64,000 bases of DNA from Microbacterium sp. MPKO10 (GCF_026107415.2 NZ_JAPCHX010000007.1:37949-101948), one strand, 5' to 3'; counted from the first letter of the stretch, positions 1 through 9,011 are shown. Notes: generated by a model not told the origin, from the letters alone. Translations and numbers: made by a program.

Positions 1-356
1 CGCGGCGACACACTGAAGTAGCCGCCAATCGCGTTGATGCTTGACGCCATGACCACGCGCGAAATGCCCATTTCCGCTGCGACGCTGAGCGCGTTGAACG
101 ACGCGCGCACGTTCGTGTTGTGCACGACATGGGATGGATGCTGAGACAGCGTGGGGATGCCCGCGAGGTGAATAAGCGCGTCGGCGTCACCGACTGCCTG
201 CCGCAGCGCGTCGTGGTCGGTGACGTCGCAGGCGATGCCTCCGGGTGGAGCCGTGAGATCGATGGGAATTGCTGTGTGGTCTGACTCGGCGATCGCGGCC
301 ACGACGTGACGCCCGAGCAATCCGTCCGCACCCGTGACCGCGATCCGCATCGTCAT
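1..356 (-). CDS. NAD(P)-dependent epimerase/dehydratase, 3' end cut off by window edge
   Basis: Only the first 118 residues are visible. They form a classical extended-SDR N-terminus: a Rossmann glycine motif (VTGADGLLG, residues 7-15), an Asp-Val pair after strand 3 (about 44-45), an LIHLAG strand (61-66) and VVMASSINAIGG (101-112), where the Ser belongs to the catalytic set. The Tyr-x-x-x-Lys motif lies beyond the edge. The ATG at 356 overlaps the stop of the upstream enolase-superfamily gene (ATGA), so it is translationally coupled as the fifth visible gene of a sugar or sugar-acid operon. It probably oxidises or epimerises a sugar, uronate or lactone intermediate. The substrate cannot be told from the sequence. 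Confidence 0.85.
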   Translation of the reverse strand, partial: MTMRIAVTGADGLLGRHVVAAIAESDHTAIPIDLTAPPGGIACDVTDHDALRQAVGDADALIHLAGIPTLSQHPSHVVHNTNVRASFNALSVAAEMGISRVVMASSINAIGGYFSVSP

Positions 357-1636
357 CCCCAGATTCGATCCATGCTGCGCTCGGAATCCCAGTGTGACGT
401 TTCGCTGAAGAACACGGGGTCGCTGGGGTCGAGGTGGTCGCGCATGGCATCGGGGTTGATGTCGCCGAAACCGAGGCCTGGTGCGTCCGGAACTCGGATG
501 AAGCCATCGACGATGAGCGGGTTGGGAAGCCCCGTGACCAGGTCGCTCCATCCGTCAACGTCGGCTGCGTGATGCTCGAGGCCGATGAAGTTCTCGGTTG
601 CGGCTGCGAGATGCACGCATGCAAGTGTGGCGATGGGCGACGCGGCCAGGTGCAGGGCCATCGGAATTCCGCGGTCCCACGCGTAGTCGCCGAGGCGTTT
701 GGTTTCGAGGATGCCGCCCGACGTCGCCGGGTCGGGATGGATGATGCTGACCGCAGCGTTGTCGATGAGAGGCTTGAAATTCTCGGCGAGGTAGATGTCC
801 TCTCCAGTGCACGTCGGAGTTGTCGTGGAATTCGTGAGGCGCTTCCACTGCTCGGTGTACTGCCACGGGATCATGTCTTCGATCCACGCGAGGTTGAATT
901 GCTCGAATGCTTGAGCGATGCGAATGCACGACTCGAGCGGGATATGCCCGAAGTGATCCATTGCGAGCGGAACCCCGTAGCCCACCTCGTCGCGCAGCAC
1001 GCGCACGTAATCGACGAGATAGTCGATCCCGTCCGGCGTGACCTGCTGACCAGTGAAGGGATGCATCGTCAGCTTCGCTTCGCGTGCGTATGGCGGTGCG
1101 ATGAGGGCGTCGGGAATATCCCAGAGCAAGTCGACCCCGACATCCACTTTGAGCATTGTGAACCCGGCATCGAGACGCCCACGCAGCTTGGCGGCTGTGC
1201 GATGGGGGTCGGCATCTCCGGGCGTGTCGGCGTAGCACATCACCTCATCGCGGTGCTTGCCGCCGGCGAGTTGGTAGGCGGGCACTCCGTATGCTTTTCC
1301 CGCGAGGTCCATGAGAGCCATCTCGATGGCACTCACGCCTCCGCCCTGTCGACCGTGCGCGCCGAACTGCTTGATCGATCTGAAGATCGCGTCGACGTCA
1401 CACGGGTTTCGCCCGATGAGTCGTGATTTGAGCGAAAGCACATAGCTGGCGCTCGCCTGGTCGCGCACCTCGCCGTAACCGCTGATTCCCTGGTTCGTGT
1501 CAAGGCGCACGATTGTCGATGCGAACGGCACCCCCACAAGCTTTGCGATGCGAAGATCTGTGATGCGCAGTTTGGTCGGTGATGATGCACGGGGTACGGC
1601 GACCTCGTACAGCTCGTCTGGGTCGAAGATCGTCAT
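353..1636 (-). CDS. Enolase-superfamily sugar-acid dehydratase (mandelate racemase/muconate lactonizing type)
   Basis: This 427-residue protein has the capping domain followed by the barrel of the mandelate racemase subgroup. Visible metal ligands are Asp227 (AMDHFG), Glu253 (WIEDM) and Glu279 (TGEDIY). Lys163 (LKVDVG) and His329 (ALHLAAS) sit where acid/base residues occur in sugar-acid dehydratases. Family members dehydrate aldonic or uronic acids to 2-keto-3-deoxy acids in the cytoplasm. The ATG at 1636 follows a GGAGAG site and overlaps the RraA-like stop (ATGA). With an RraA-type aldolase immediately upstream, the pair could dehydrate a sugar acid and then cleave the keto acid. The exact substrate is unknown. 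An upstream in-frame extension is unlikely because the ribosome site fits this ATG. Confidence 0.85.
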   Translation of the reverse strand: MTIFDPDELYEVAVPRASSPTKLRITDLRIAKLVGVPFASTIVRLDTNQGISGYGEVRDQASASYVLSLKSRLIGRNPCDVDAIFRSIKQFGAHGRQGGGVSAIEMALMDLAGKAYGVPAYQLAGGKHRDEVMCYADTPGDADPHRTAAKLRGRLDAGFTMLKVDVGVDLLWDIPDALIAPPYAREAKLTMHPFTGQQVTPDGIDYLVDYVRVLRDEVGYGVPLAMDHFGHIPLESCIRIAQAFEQFNLAWIEDMIPWQYTEQWKRLTNSTTTPTCTGEDIYLAENFKPLIDNAAVSIIHPDPATSGGILETKRLGDYAWDRGIPMALHLAASPIATLACVHLAAATENFIGLEHHAADVDGWSDLVTGLPNPLIVDGFIRVPDAPGLGFGDINPDAMRDHLDPSDPVFFSETSHWDSERSMDRIWG

Positions 1637-2469
1637 CTGCTCTCCACCCCCGCGAGGCGCCACGACTGAAAGTCCTGTTCAATCTCCGCTTCCCACGGCG
1701 ATGTGTCAATGGCAGCGCTTGAGTAGCGGCCCTCGCGAAGACGGAGCTTGCCGAACCTGTCTCGAGATGCTGTCTCCGATGCGCCTTCTGCGAGTTCGAC
1801 GGCGAGCTGAGGCGGAACGAAATAGACGCCCGTAGACGTTCCAAGCACGACATCTCCTGGCATCACCGTTGCTCCGCCGATGTGTACGGGAATATTCATT
1901 CCTGCGAGCGTGACATTGCGAATGGGCGTCGGGTCGGCCTCACGGTAGAAGAAGTTGACATCGCTCAGTGAGCTGAGCCCGCCGAGGTCTCGTACACCGC
2001 CGTCGACCACGGCGCCGGCACTTTTGTGAGCGGCGATCGCCGTGCCCAGGTTGTCGCCGATGACGGTGCCCTCGACGACCTTTCCGAAGATGTCGACGAC
2101 CATCACGTCTCTGGCGGCCAGCGCTTCGATAACCCACGAGTTCTGTCGGTCTCCTTCGTGAAGACCCGAGCGTTCGCCGTCGGCAACGATGACGGCGTCG
2201 TAATCGGGGCGATGCGGCAGGAACTGCGCGGTGAGGGCCCGACCGACGAGTACACGGCCCGGGTGAGTTTCGCGCCATCCGCTGGCGAACTGACGCAGGT
2301 ACCCGTGCTTGTTCGTCGTTGCCCATGCGTCTTCAGACGTGGCAGCTCTGATGTTGTCAAGCACCTCGTCTGAAACGTGAGGTCGGCCGTCTGCTGAGCG
2401 CTCGCCGTCCCAGTAGGACGTGAGGCTGACGATGTCTTCGGGGCTCTGAATAAAGCCATTGGCTCCCAC
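1633..2469 (-). CDS. RraA/HMG-aldolase family protein
   Basis: The 278-residue protein carries the RraA-family core: a GDNLGTAI loop (138-145) and DGGVRD (156-161), whose Arg160 and Asp161 match the substrate-binding Arg and metal-binding Asp of the 4-carboxy-4-hydroxy-2-oxoadipate aldolase/oxaloacetate decarboxylase group. It is longer than RraA itself (about 160 residues) because of an N-terminal extension seen in the aldolase/dehydratase subgroup. I chose the GTG at 2469 because AAGAGGAG lies about seven bases upstream; longer readings in this frame overlap the isomerase gene. It probably acts as a class II-type aldolase or decarboxylase on the keto acid made by the neighbouring enolase-superfamily enzyme. 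Confidence in the family is high, in the reaction low. Confidence 0.82.
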   Translation of the reverse strand: MGANGFIQSPEDIVSLTSYWDGERSADGRPHVSDEVLDNIRAATSEDAWATTNKHGYLRQFASGWRETHPGRVLVGRALTAQFLPHRPDYDAVIVADGERSGLHEGDRQNSWVIEALAARDVMVVDIFGKVVEGTVIGDNLGTAIAAHKSAGAVVDGGVRDLGGLSSLSDVNFFYREADPTPIRNVTLAGMNIPVHIGGATVMPGDVVLGTSTGVYFVPPQLAVELAEGASETASRDRFGKLRLREGRYSSAAIDTSPWEAEIEQDFQSWRLAGVESR

Positions 2470-2495
2470 GGGAGTGCTCCTCTTTCTTCGTGAAT

Positions 2496-3497
2496 CTATT
2501 TCGTGCTGAATGCCGCGTCGAATGCTGCTTCTGGTTGGTCGAAAGCGATTCGGCGCACGAACTCGAGCGCTTCGGGCGCCCCGATGAGCCGGTCCATTCC
2601 CGCGTCTTCCCACTCGACAGAGATTGGTCCGTCGTATCCGATCTGATTCAGCATCCTGAAGCTGGATTCCCACGGCACATCGCCGTGGCCGGTCGAGATG
2701 AAATCCCAGCCGCGACGGCCATCTGCCCACGCGAGGTGCGAACCGAGTCGGCCATTGCGACCGTTGTCCATGCGCTTCTTCGTATCTTTGCAATCGACGT
2801 GGTAGATGCGGTCTCGGAAGTCCCAGAGGAAACCGACAGGGTCGAGGTCTTGCCAGATGAAATGGCTTGGATCCCAATTGAGCCCGAAGGCCTCTCGGTG
2901 GCCGATCGCCTCGAGCGTGCGCACAGTCGTCCAGTAGTCGTAGGCGATCTCTGAGGGGTGCACTTCGTGAGCGAAGCGCACACCAACCTCGTCGAACACA
3001 TCAAGAATGGGGTTCCAGCGATCGGCGAAGTCAGCGTAACCGGCATCGACGAGCTCCTGTGACACGGGCGGGAACATCGCGATGTACTTCCAGATCGAGG
3101 ATCCAGTGAAGCCGATCACAGTTTTCACACCGAGCTTCGCTGCGAGCCGTGCGGTGTTCTTCATCTCTTCGGCCGCACGCTGACGCACACCCTCGGGGTC
3201 GCCATCGCCCCAGACGATGTCGGGAAGCACGTCGCGGTGGCGCTGGTCGATCGGATCGTCGCAGACAGCCTGCCCCTTGAGATGATTCGAGATCGCGTAG
3301 ACCGAGAGATTGTACTTCCCCAGCAGAGCGAGCTTCGAAGCGATGTACTCGTCGTCATCCCAGCGCCACGGGTCGAGGTGATCGCCCCAGCAGGCGATTT
3401 CGAGACCGTCGTAGCCCCACCCGGAGGCAAGCCTTGCGACCTCTTCGAACGGCAAATCGGCCCACTGCCCGGTAAACAGAGTGATGGGTCGCGTCAT
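2496..3497 (-). CDS. Sugar phosphate isomerase/epimerase (xylose-isomerase-like TIM barrel)
   Basis: This 333-residue AP-endonuclease-2/xylose-isomerase-like barrel protein has the usual spaced metal ligands: [11 protein letters not shown] near residue 32, [15 protein letters not shown] in the middle, NWDPSHF, YHVDCKD and, near the C-terminus, SVEWED. Such proteins interconvert aldoses and ketoses or epimerise keto sugars in the cytoplasm, and they are common partners of Gfo/Idh/MocA dehydrogenases in inositol- and sugar-oxidation operons. Here that partner is directly upstream. The start follows AGGAG with an 8-base spacing. It is the second gene of the minus-strand operon. The substrate is unknown. 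Confidence 0.85.
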   Translation of the reverse strand: MTRPITLFTGQWADLPFEEVARLASGWGYDGLEIACWGDHLDPWRWDDDEYIASKLALLGKYNLSVYAISNHLKGQAVCDDPIDQRHRDVLPDIVWGDGDPEGVRQRAAEEMKNTARLAAKLGVKTVIGFTGSSIWKYIAMFPPVSQELVDAGYADFADRWNPILDVFDEVGVRFAHEVHPSEIAYDYWTTVRTLEAIGHREAFGLNWDPSHFIWQDLDPVGFLWDFRDRIYHVDCKDTKKRMDNGRNGRLGSHLAWADGRRGWDFISTGHGDVPWESSFRMLNQIGYDGPISVEWEDAGMDRLIGAPEALEFVRRIAFDQPEAAFDAAFSTK

Positions 3498-3551
3498 AAT
3501 GAGTACTCCTTTGTCGTGGCGTGTTGTGTCGTATCGTGCGTGGGCGGCGGC

Positions 3552-4730
3552 TTAGTCTCCGACGGGCGTCCAGACGCTCTCGTGTGCGGAACTTCGCTCG
3601 ACCGCATCCAGAACTGATTGAACGTGCAGGCCGTCGGCGAACGAGGGGCGCGGTTGAACGCCTGAGCTCAGCGCATCGATGAAGTCTTTCGCCTGGTGCG
3701 TGAAGCCGTGTTCGTAGCCGAGCATGTGGCCAGCGGGCCACCATGCGTCAATGTAGGGGTGCACGGGCTCGGTGACGAGTATCTTCGAGAAGCCCTGACG
3801 GTCGGTCGGCAACGTTGCGTCGTAGAAGCCAAGCGAGTTGAGCTCTTCAAGGTCGAAGCTGACGGCGCCCTTTGACCCGGCGATCTCGATGCGCAGTGCG
3901 TTCTTCCGGCCGGTCGACATGCGCGTCGCTTCGAAGGTGCCGAGTGCACCGTTGTCGAAGCGCCCGTGAAAGAGAGCGACATCATCGACGGTGACGGCGC
4001 CCATCTCGGCAGATGCCGTTCCGGAAAGACCGACCGATGATTCGAGCAACGGCCGCTGGGTCACGAAGGTATCGATGACACCGCTGACCTGAGTAAGCGA
4101 GAGACCCGAGATGTACTCCGCCAAGTCGATGGCGTGGGCACCGATATCTCCGAGCGCGCCGGAACCGGCAAGTTCCTTCTGCAGCCTCCAGGCGAGAGGC
4201 ACATTTTCGTCAACGAGCCAGTCCTGGAGGTACTCGGCGCGAACCTGTCGCACATCGCCGATTGCGCCGCCGGCGATCAGGTCGCGGGCGTGAGCCACTG
4301 CCGGAACACGGCGATAGGTGAAGCCGACCATCGCGTACGCGCCGTCGCCTGCCGCCCGGTCCGCGGCGTCTGACATGGCGCGGGCATCGCGGACCGTTGT
4401 CGCCAGCGGCTTTTCACAGAGCACGTGCTTTCCCGCATCGAGGGCGGCAATGGCGATGTCGACGTGCGAGGTTCCCGGCGTCACGATGTCGACAACGTCG
4501 ATGTCGTTGCGCGCGATGGCTTCGCGCCAGTCGGTGGATGTCTCTTCCCACCCCAGCGTGGCCGCTGCGTCGTCAACCCTTTCCGCATTGCGGCCGACAA
4601 GCAGTTTCATCTCGGGCCGCGCCGCCAGGTTGAAGAAGCGCGGTGCGACGCGCCACCCCTGCGAGTGGGCAGCGCCCATGAAGCCGTAGCCGATCATTGC
4701 GATGTTGAGGTGGGGCGTCGAATCGCTCAT
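3552..4730 (-). CDS. Gfo/Idh/MocA family oxidoreductase
   Basis: The 392-residue protein begins with an NAD(P)-binding Rossmann fold (MIGYGFMGAAH, residues 12-22). It continues with the family-defining EKP motif (CEKPLATT, Lys107) and the catalytic GDIGAHAIDL (194-203, Asp195 and His199). Members oxidise or epimerise sugars and inositols through a keto intermediate. It is the first gene of the minus-strand operon that also encodes the isomerase, RraA-type aldolase, enolase-superfamily enzyme and epimerase. I use the second of two adjacent ATGs, because GAAGGA precedes it by four to five bases. The region upstream is a divergent promoter shared with the GHL6-type gene at 4996. Confidence 0.9.
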   Translation of the reverse strand: MSDSTPHLNIAMIGYGFMGAAHSQGWRVAPRFFNLAARPEMKLLVGRNAERVDDAAATLGWEETSTDWREAIARNDIDVVDIVTPGTSHVDIAIAALDAGKHVLCEKPLATTVRDARAMSDAADRAAGDGAYAMVGFTYRRVPAVAHARDLIAGGAIGDVRQVRAEYLQDWLVDENVPLAWRLQKELAGSGALGDIGAHAIDLAEYISGLSLTQVSGVIDTFVTQRPLLESSVGLSGTASAEMGAVTVDDVALFHGRFDNGALGTFEATRMSTGRKNALRIEIAGSKGAVSFDLEELNSLGFYDATLPTDRQGFSKILVTEPVHPYIDAWWPAGHMLGYEHGFTHQAKDFIDALSSGVQPRPSFADGLHVQSVLDAVERSSAHESVWTPVGD

Positions 4731-4805
4731 CATGTCCTTCTCGGGTGGAGCGCGCCACGGCATCGCCCGCTGTGCGGGGGCGGCAACGATGGCGCATACG
4801 AGTTG

Positions 4806-4819
4806 GTGTACCGATACAC
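4806..4819. promoter_or_regulatory. Candidate operator palindrome in divergent promoter region
   Basis: Within the 265-base gap between the Gfo/Idh/MocA gene and the divergent GHL6 gene, GTGTA and TACAC flank the centre CCGA, giving a near-perfect 14-bp palindrome of the kind bound by LacI- or GntR-family repressors. No regulator gene is adjacent, so the cognate protein must lie elsewhere. The rest of the gap shows no gene. Confidence 0.45.
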
Positions 4820-4995
4820 TTACCCTAACCGGATTCGCGTCAGTGCACTAGCCCCTCTCCGTCTGCGACAGAGCGAGGGCGTCAGATGAGGCCTGACCAA
4901 CATGTGACAACGAGAGGCCGTCAGGCGTCGGGTGCGATGAGTGGTCTCGGTATCGCGAACGCGACCTGATTGATGGAGATAGGGGGTTGAAACTG

Positions 4996-7173
4996 ATGGC
5001 TAGCGTGAGTAACGGGCACGTGTCCGCTGGCTCGAGGCCGTGGTGGGAATGGGCGCACCGGTGGGGGCAGACGAACCTCGTCGAAGTCGATGTCGATCGG
5101 TTTGACATTGAGTGGTGGCGCGCCCAATGGGCGCACACGCGGACTCAGGGAATTATCGTCAACTGCGGCGGAATCGCAGCGTACTACCCCACGAAGCTAC
5201 CGAGCCACAAGGCGGTGCCGGGAGTTGAGAATCGAGACCTGTTCGGAGAGATTCTCGCCGCAGCGAGGAGCGACGGTCTAGCGGTCGTCGCACGGCTCGA
5301 CTCTAATCGCGCAGACGGGGACGTTCTTGCCGAGCATCCGGAATGGTTCTGTCACGACCGAGAGGGTGCTCCGTACCGCCGAGGCGACAAATATGCAACG
5401 TGCATCAACAGCGGTTACTACAATGAGTTCATCCCATCGGTCCTGCGAGAGGTGAGTGAAGGCTACCGACCGGATGCGTTCGCAGACAACGGCTGGGCGG
5501 GGCTTGATCGGCGAAACATCTGCTACTGCGAGCACTGCGAGCGTCGCTTCTTCGAGTGGTCGAGAAGAGAACTTCCGAAGGGCGTGAACTGGAATGACGA
5601 CGTCTATCGCCAATGGATCGAGTGGGGGTATGCGCGACGGACGGAGCTATGGCGTCACAACAACAGAGTGACGCGCGCCGCGGGCGGAGATACCTGCGTC
5701 TGGATCGGCATGCTGCACGGCCAGCTCGCTCACAACTCCGCAGTTTTTCAAGACATCGCAGCCCTGGTCACCCACACGCCCGTGGTCATGGTCGATTTCC
5801 AGCGCCGAAAAGCCGAAGGAGGGTTCGAGCAGAACGCTGAGGTGGCGAAAAGATTCCACAGCATCGCCGGCTGGGATAAGCCCGTGATTGAGAGCATGGC
5901 AATGTACGACATGGGCGCACCGGCATTTCGCTTGTCGAGTATGCCCCATGCTGAAGCAGAGCTTTGGATGACGGAGGGCTGGGCAGGTGGGATGGTGCCG
6001 TGGTGGCACCATATCGGCGCTGTGCACGACGATAAGCGCCAGTACGAAACCGCCGCGGGCCTGTTGAGCTGGCACGCGGCGAACGACGAAGTTCTGCAGG
6101 ATCGAGTACCCGCGGCGAATGTTGGAGTCGTCTGGTCGCAACGCAATCTCGACTTCTACGGCAGAGACGATGCGGCGAACACAGCTGAATCTCCGTACGC
6201 CGGTGTGACGAAGGTTCTGGTGGCAGAAAGCATCCCGTTTGTCCCTGTTCACATCGATGCAATCGCCAACACTGACGTTGACGTGCTCGTGCTCCCCGAC
6301 ATTGCCATCATGTCTGATGCCCAATGTGACCATGTCAGACGTTTCGTGGAGCGCGGCGGGTCACTTGTGGTGACCGGAACGACGAGTGCTCGAGACGAGA
6401 ACGGTCGCGTGCGACACGATTTCGGCCTGGCGGACCTCATGGGCGCTCATTACACGCACCGGGCGCGCGGTGCAGTTTCCAGACCGCCGGAATCCATCGA
6501 AATCTGGGATCGTCACAGCTACTTGCGCATTGTCGAGAGTCACGGCGAGCGTCATCCCACCGTTGCTGGGCTCGAGGGCACGGGAACGATCTCGTTCGGC
6601 GGGCACCTGCCTGAGATCGTCGTGGATCCAGATCGGGACGTTCCTTTGACCTTCGTGCCCGAGTTTCCTATCTTCCCTCCCGAGACGAGCTGGATGCGTA
6701 CTCCAGAGACCGATATTCCGGCCCTTGTGGCAACCGAGATCGACAGCGGGCCACGCATCGTCTACATCCCGGCAGATCTCGATCGCTGTGCGTTTCGCGA
6801 AGAGCAGCCTGATCATGTGCGGGTCATCGCGAACTCGCTGGCCTGGGCGTTGAACGGGAGAGGGCGGATCAAGGTCGAGTGCCAGGCACCGGTCAACAGC
6901 AATGTCTATCGGCGGCACGACGGATTCGTCGTTCACATCAACAACCTCATCACCACCACATCGACGCCGGGGCGGCAAGCCGATGTCGTGCCATACGGTC
7001 CTGTTGGCGTGCGCCTCCGAGTCGACGACGGTGCGCGAATTCGCCGAGTCGTTGGCCTCGTGGATTCGGGAGACCTCCCGTTTGAGATCCATGACCAATG
7101 GGTGACCTTTGTCGTCCCCACCATCGCAGCCCACGAGGTTATCCACATTGAGTCGGAGAACCATCATGGCTAA
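4996..7173 (+). CDS. GHL6-type hypothetical glycoside hydrolase with GH42-like trimerisation domain
   Basis: This 725-residue protein resembles, from memory, the hypothetical glycosyl hydrolase 6 (GHL6) family. An N-terminal TIM barrel contains IIVNCGGIAAYYPTK (52-66), VVARLDSNRADG (97-108), EHPEWFCHDREG (114-125) and ADNGWAG (163-169), followed by a CYCEHC cluster at 176-181 that may bind a metal. Residues from about 390 look like the GH42 beta-galactosidase trimerisation domain (flavodoxin-like, with the GGSLVVTGTTSARDENG segment), followed by a C-terminal beta domain. No signal peptide is seen, so it is probably cytoplasmic. An AGGGGG run precedes the ATG at 4996 by nine bases; a TTG at 4987 with GGAG upstream is an alternative start. 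Together with the divergent sugar operon, it may cleave an imported glycoside. The substrate is unknown. Confidence 0.75.
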   Translation: MASVSNGHVSAGSRPWWEWAHRWGQTNLVEVDVDRFDIEWWRAQWAHTRTQGIIVNCGGIAAYYPTKLPSHKAVPGVENRDLFGEILAAARSDGLAVVARLDSNRADGDVLAEHPEWFCHDREGAPYRRGDKYATCINSGYYNEFIPSVLREVSEGYRPDAFADNGWAGLDRRNICYCEHCERRFFEWSRRELPKGVNWNDDVYRQWIEWGYARRTELWRHNNRVTRAAGGDTCVWIGMLHGQLAHNSAVFQDIAALVTHTPVVMVDFQRRKAEGGFEQNAEVAKRFHSIAGWDKPVIESMAMYDMGAPAFRLSSMPHAEAELWMTEGWAGGMVPWWHHIGAVHDDKRQYETAAGLLSWHAANDEVLQDRVPAANVGVVWSQRNLDFYGRDDAANTAESPYAGVTKVLVAESIPFVPVHIDAIANTDVDVLVLPDIAIMSDAQCDHVRRFVERGGSLVVTGTTSARDENGRVRHDFGLADLMGAHYTHRARGAVSRPPESIEIWDRHSYLRIVESHGERHPTVAGLEGTGTISFGGHLPEIVVDPDRDVPLTFVPEFPIFPPETSWMRTPETDIPALVATEIDSGPRIVYIPADLDRCAFREEQPDHVRVIANSLAWALNGRGRIKVECQAPVNSNVYRRHDGFVVHINNLITTTSTPGRQADVVPYGPVGVRLRVDDGARIRRVVGLVDSGDLPFEIHDQWVTFVVPTIAAHEVIHIESENHHG

Positions 7174-7969
7174 CGTCAGATTATCTCGTCGGTGGTTCAG
7201 ATCCACTGGGCCTGACGCGTCAGAGGTCGTCGTTCTTCTCGGGTCCCTTGGTTCCGATCGCACGATCTGGGGGCGACAGATCCCAGCTCTTACGGATTCA
7301 TTCAACGTGCTGCACATTGACCATCGAGGGCATGGGGATTCTCCGTCGTACCCAGGCCCGTATTCCTTGAACGACCTGAGCGGTGACGTTATTGAGGTGC
7401 TCGACGATGAGTGTGTTGAGCGCGCGCATATTGTCGGAATCTCGCTGGGCGGCATGATTGCCATGGACCTCGCGCTCCGCACGTGTGCGCGCGTCTCGAG
7501 CCTTGCGGTGATGTGCAGCTCTGCGAAGCTGCCTCCTGCGCAGAGCTGGACTGCGCGAGCTCGTCGCGTCGCCGAGGAGGGTACGAGCGCGATTGCAGAC
7601 GATGTAGTTTCGCGCTGGTTTACAGCAGAGTTCGCAGCACGGCATCCTCTGGCGGTCAAGCGGATGGTATCGATGATCAGCGCGACATCATCCGAGGGTT
7701 ATGCAGGATGCTGTCAGGCGATCGCTGGAGTCGACCTCGTGCCTCGATTAGCGCAGATACAGCAGCCCCTCTTGGCAATAGCAGGCCGCGGAGACCGCGC
7801 GACTCCCGCAGAGCACCTCGAGCTTGTCGCGTCTCGTGCCGCGAACGCGCGGCTCGAGATGGTACCCGGGGCGCATCTCGCAACTGTCGAGAACGACGTG
7901 ATGGTGAACGATCTTCTTCGGGGCCATCTTGATGCTGCGGCGGAACGAAGTGCTCGGGGTGAGAGCTGA
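7166..7969 (+). CDS. Alpha/beta hydrolase (3-oxoadipate enol-lactonase-like)
   Basis: This 267-residue single-domain alpha/beta hydrolase has a complete catalytic triad: Ser93 in the nucleophile elbow GISLGG, Asp210 in GRGDRATP and His237 in GAHLATVE. The strand-turn sequence IDHRGHGDSPSYPG and the overall length resemble PcaD-type enol-lactonases. Its ATG at 7166 overlaps the end of the GHL6-type gene by eight bases, so the two are co-translated. In this setting a lactonase or carbohydrate esterase role, opening a sugar lactone or removing an acyl group, is more likely than a role in the beta-ketoadipate pathway. That is inference from the neighbours only. Confidence 0.85.
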   Translation: MANVRLSRRWFRSTGPDASEVVVLLGSLGSDRTIWGRQIPALTDSFNVLHIDHRGHGDSPSYPGPYSLNDLSGDVIEVLDDECVERAHIVGISLGGMIAMDLALRTCARVSSLAVMCSSAKLPPAQSWTARARRVAEEGTSAIADDVVSRWFTAEFAARHPLAVKRMVSMISATSSEGYAGCCQAIAGVDLVPRLAQIQQPLLAIAGRGDRATPAEHLELVASRAANARLEMVPGAHLATVENDVMVNDLLRGHLDAAAERSARGES

Positions 7970-8082
7970 CAGCGGAGGCAACCCACACTGCTGCTGAGAA
8001 GACATCCAGGGCGCGGAAATATCACCGAACCCTCTCAGAAAAGCTAACCAAGAAATGGCCCCAGACCGGGGGTAAAACGAAA

Positions 8083-8110
8083 GGATGCCGGATGCCGGAT
8101 GCCGGATGCC
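8083..8110. repeat. Four perfect tandem copies of the heptamer GGATGCC
   Basis: Four head-to-tail copies of GGATGCC end 11 bases before the ATG of the MmpS-like gene, where a ribosome-binding site would be expected. A seven-base unit is prone to slippage, so copy number may vary between strains. The word GGATGC/GCATCC is also common elsewhere in the window. Confidence 0.9.
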
Positions 8111-8121
8111 ACATTTGAACT

Positions 8122-8850
8122 ATGAGTATGCCTCCCCCACAAGACACACAGTTCGCACAGCCGCAATCGCACCCGACACCTCAGAAAGCGGGGAACGGTC
8201 TCGGGCTCGCAGCAATGATCGTCGGAATAGTGGCCTTTGTCGGTGCGTTCGTCCCGTTCGTCAATTATGCGTCTGGCTTTCTTGCCTTCGTCGGACTGGT
8301 GCTGGGAATCATCGCGCTATGTCTGAAGGGCAAGCGTAAAGGCGCAGCCACAGCCGGCGCCGTGATTTCCGGTATTGCACTCGTGCTTTCGATCGTGATG
8401 GCGATGGTATACACCTCGATTTTTGCTACCGCGGTCAGCGAGTCGATCGAAGAATCATTGACCGAGAGCACGTCGCAGCCAGCCCCGGATTCCGCGGCTG
8501 AAGAGGACGAAGGCGACGACGACGCGCAGACAAGCGACGAGGTGATCATCGTCTATGAGGTGACAGGCGAGTCGACGAGTGCGACGATCAGTTACTCCAC
8601 GTACAACGATGGCAATTTTGGCACGGAGCAGTCGACCGGCACAGAACTGCCGTTTACAAAGGAGGTGGCAGTCACCCCAAGCGGCGACTTCGACTGGTCG
8701 AGCTACACGCTTGTGGCGATGAACGGGATCGATGACGAGGGTGAGATCACCTGTTCCATCACGATCAATGGCGAAGTGGTGTCAGAACAAACATCTACCG
8801 GTGAACTCGCAACCGCAACCTGCTCGTCATCGTCTTTCGGCTACGACTAA
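8122..8850 (+). CDS. DUF4190-type membrane protein with C-terminal MmpS-like domain
   Basis: The 242-residue protein has a Pro/Gln-rich N-terminus (1-24) and two or three hydrophobic segments (about 26-48, 50-69 and 77-100) typical of DUF4190 proteins. An acidic linker (about 124-139) follows, then an MmpS-like beta domain (141-235) with the recognisable pattern VYEVTGESTSATISYS, LPFTKEV and EITCSITINGEVV. Two cysteines (211 and 234) in the exported domain could form a disulfide. MmpS proteins partner MmpL transporters in mycobacteria, but no MmpL gene is adjacent. The gene stands alone, preceded by a heptamer repeat instead of a clear ribosome-binding site and followed by a strong hairpin. 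Its function is unknown. Confidence 0.75.
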   Translation: MSMPPPQDTQFAQPQSHPTPQKAGNGLGLAAMIVGIVAFVGAFVPFVNYASGFLAFVGLVLGIIALCLKGKRKGAATAGAVISGIALVLSIVMAMVYTSIFATAVSESIEESLTESTSQPAPDSAAEEDEGDDDAQTSDEVIIVYEVTGESTSATISYSTYNDGNFGTEQSTGTELPFTKEVAVTPSGDFDWSSYTLVAMNGIDDEGEITCSITINGEVVSEQTSTGELATATCSSSSFGYD

Positions 8851-8897
8851 ACGATTCAACATGTGCAGCAACGCATGCTGCGCGTCGGCAGACATGC

Positions 8898-8928
8898 GAA
8901 GGGCCGGGTGCAAAGCCCCCGGCCCTTC
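8898..8928. terminator. Bidirectional hairpin terminator candidate
   Basis: A perfect 11-bp stem (GAAGGGCCGGG with CCCGGCCCTTC) closes a 9-base loop between two convergent genes, the MmpS-like protein and the F420-reductase-like protein. There is no long T tract on either strand, but the stem is strong and its position between convergent stops fits a shared terminator. Confidence 0.7.
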
Positions 8929-9011
8929 TGCACTTTCCGGAAGCGTGAGCGCTCCGTGTCGAGAGACTCGCTTCCGAGTGCGCGGCTTTCCCTGGCGTCG
9001 TGGCCCTCAGC

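Noticed and set aside
434..1426. Long open frame on the plus strand opposite the enolase-superfamily gene
   Set aside because: Its protein is low in recognisable motifs and lies fully within a gene with intact active-site residues on the other strand.
2470..2877. N-terminal extension of the RraA-like gene
   Set aside because: It would overlap the isomerase gene completely; the GTG at 2469 has a good ribosome site.
6361..7659. Long minus-strand open frame opposite the GHL6 and hydrolase genes
   Set aside because: It spans two well-supported plus-strand genes, has no ribosome site and its translation shows no domain.
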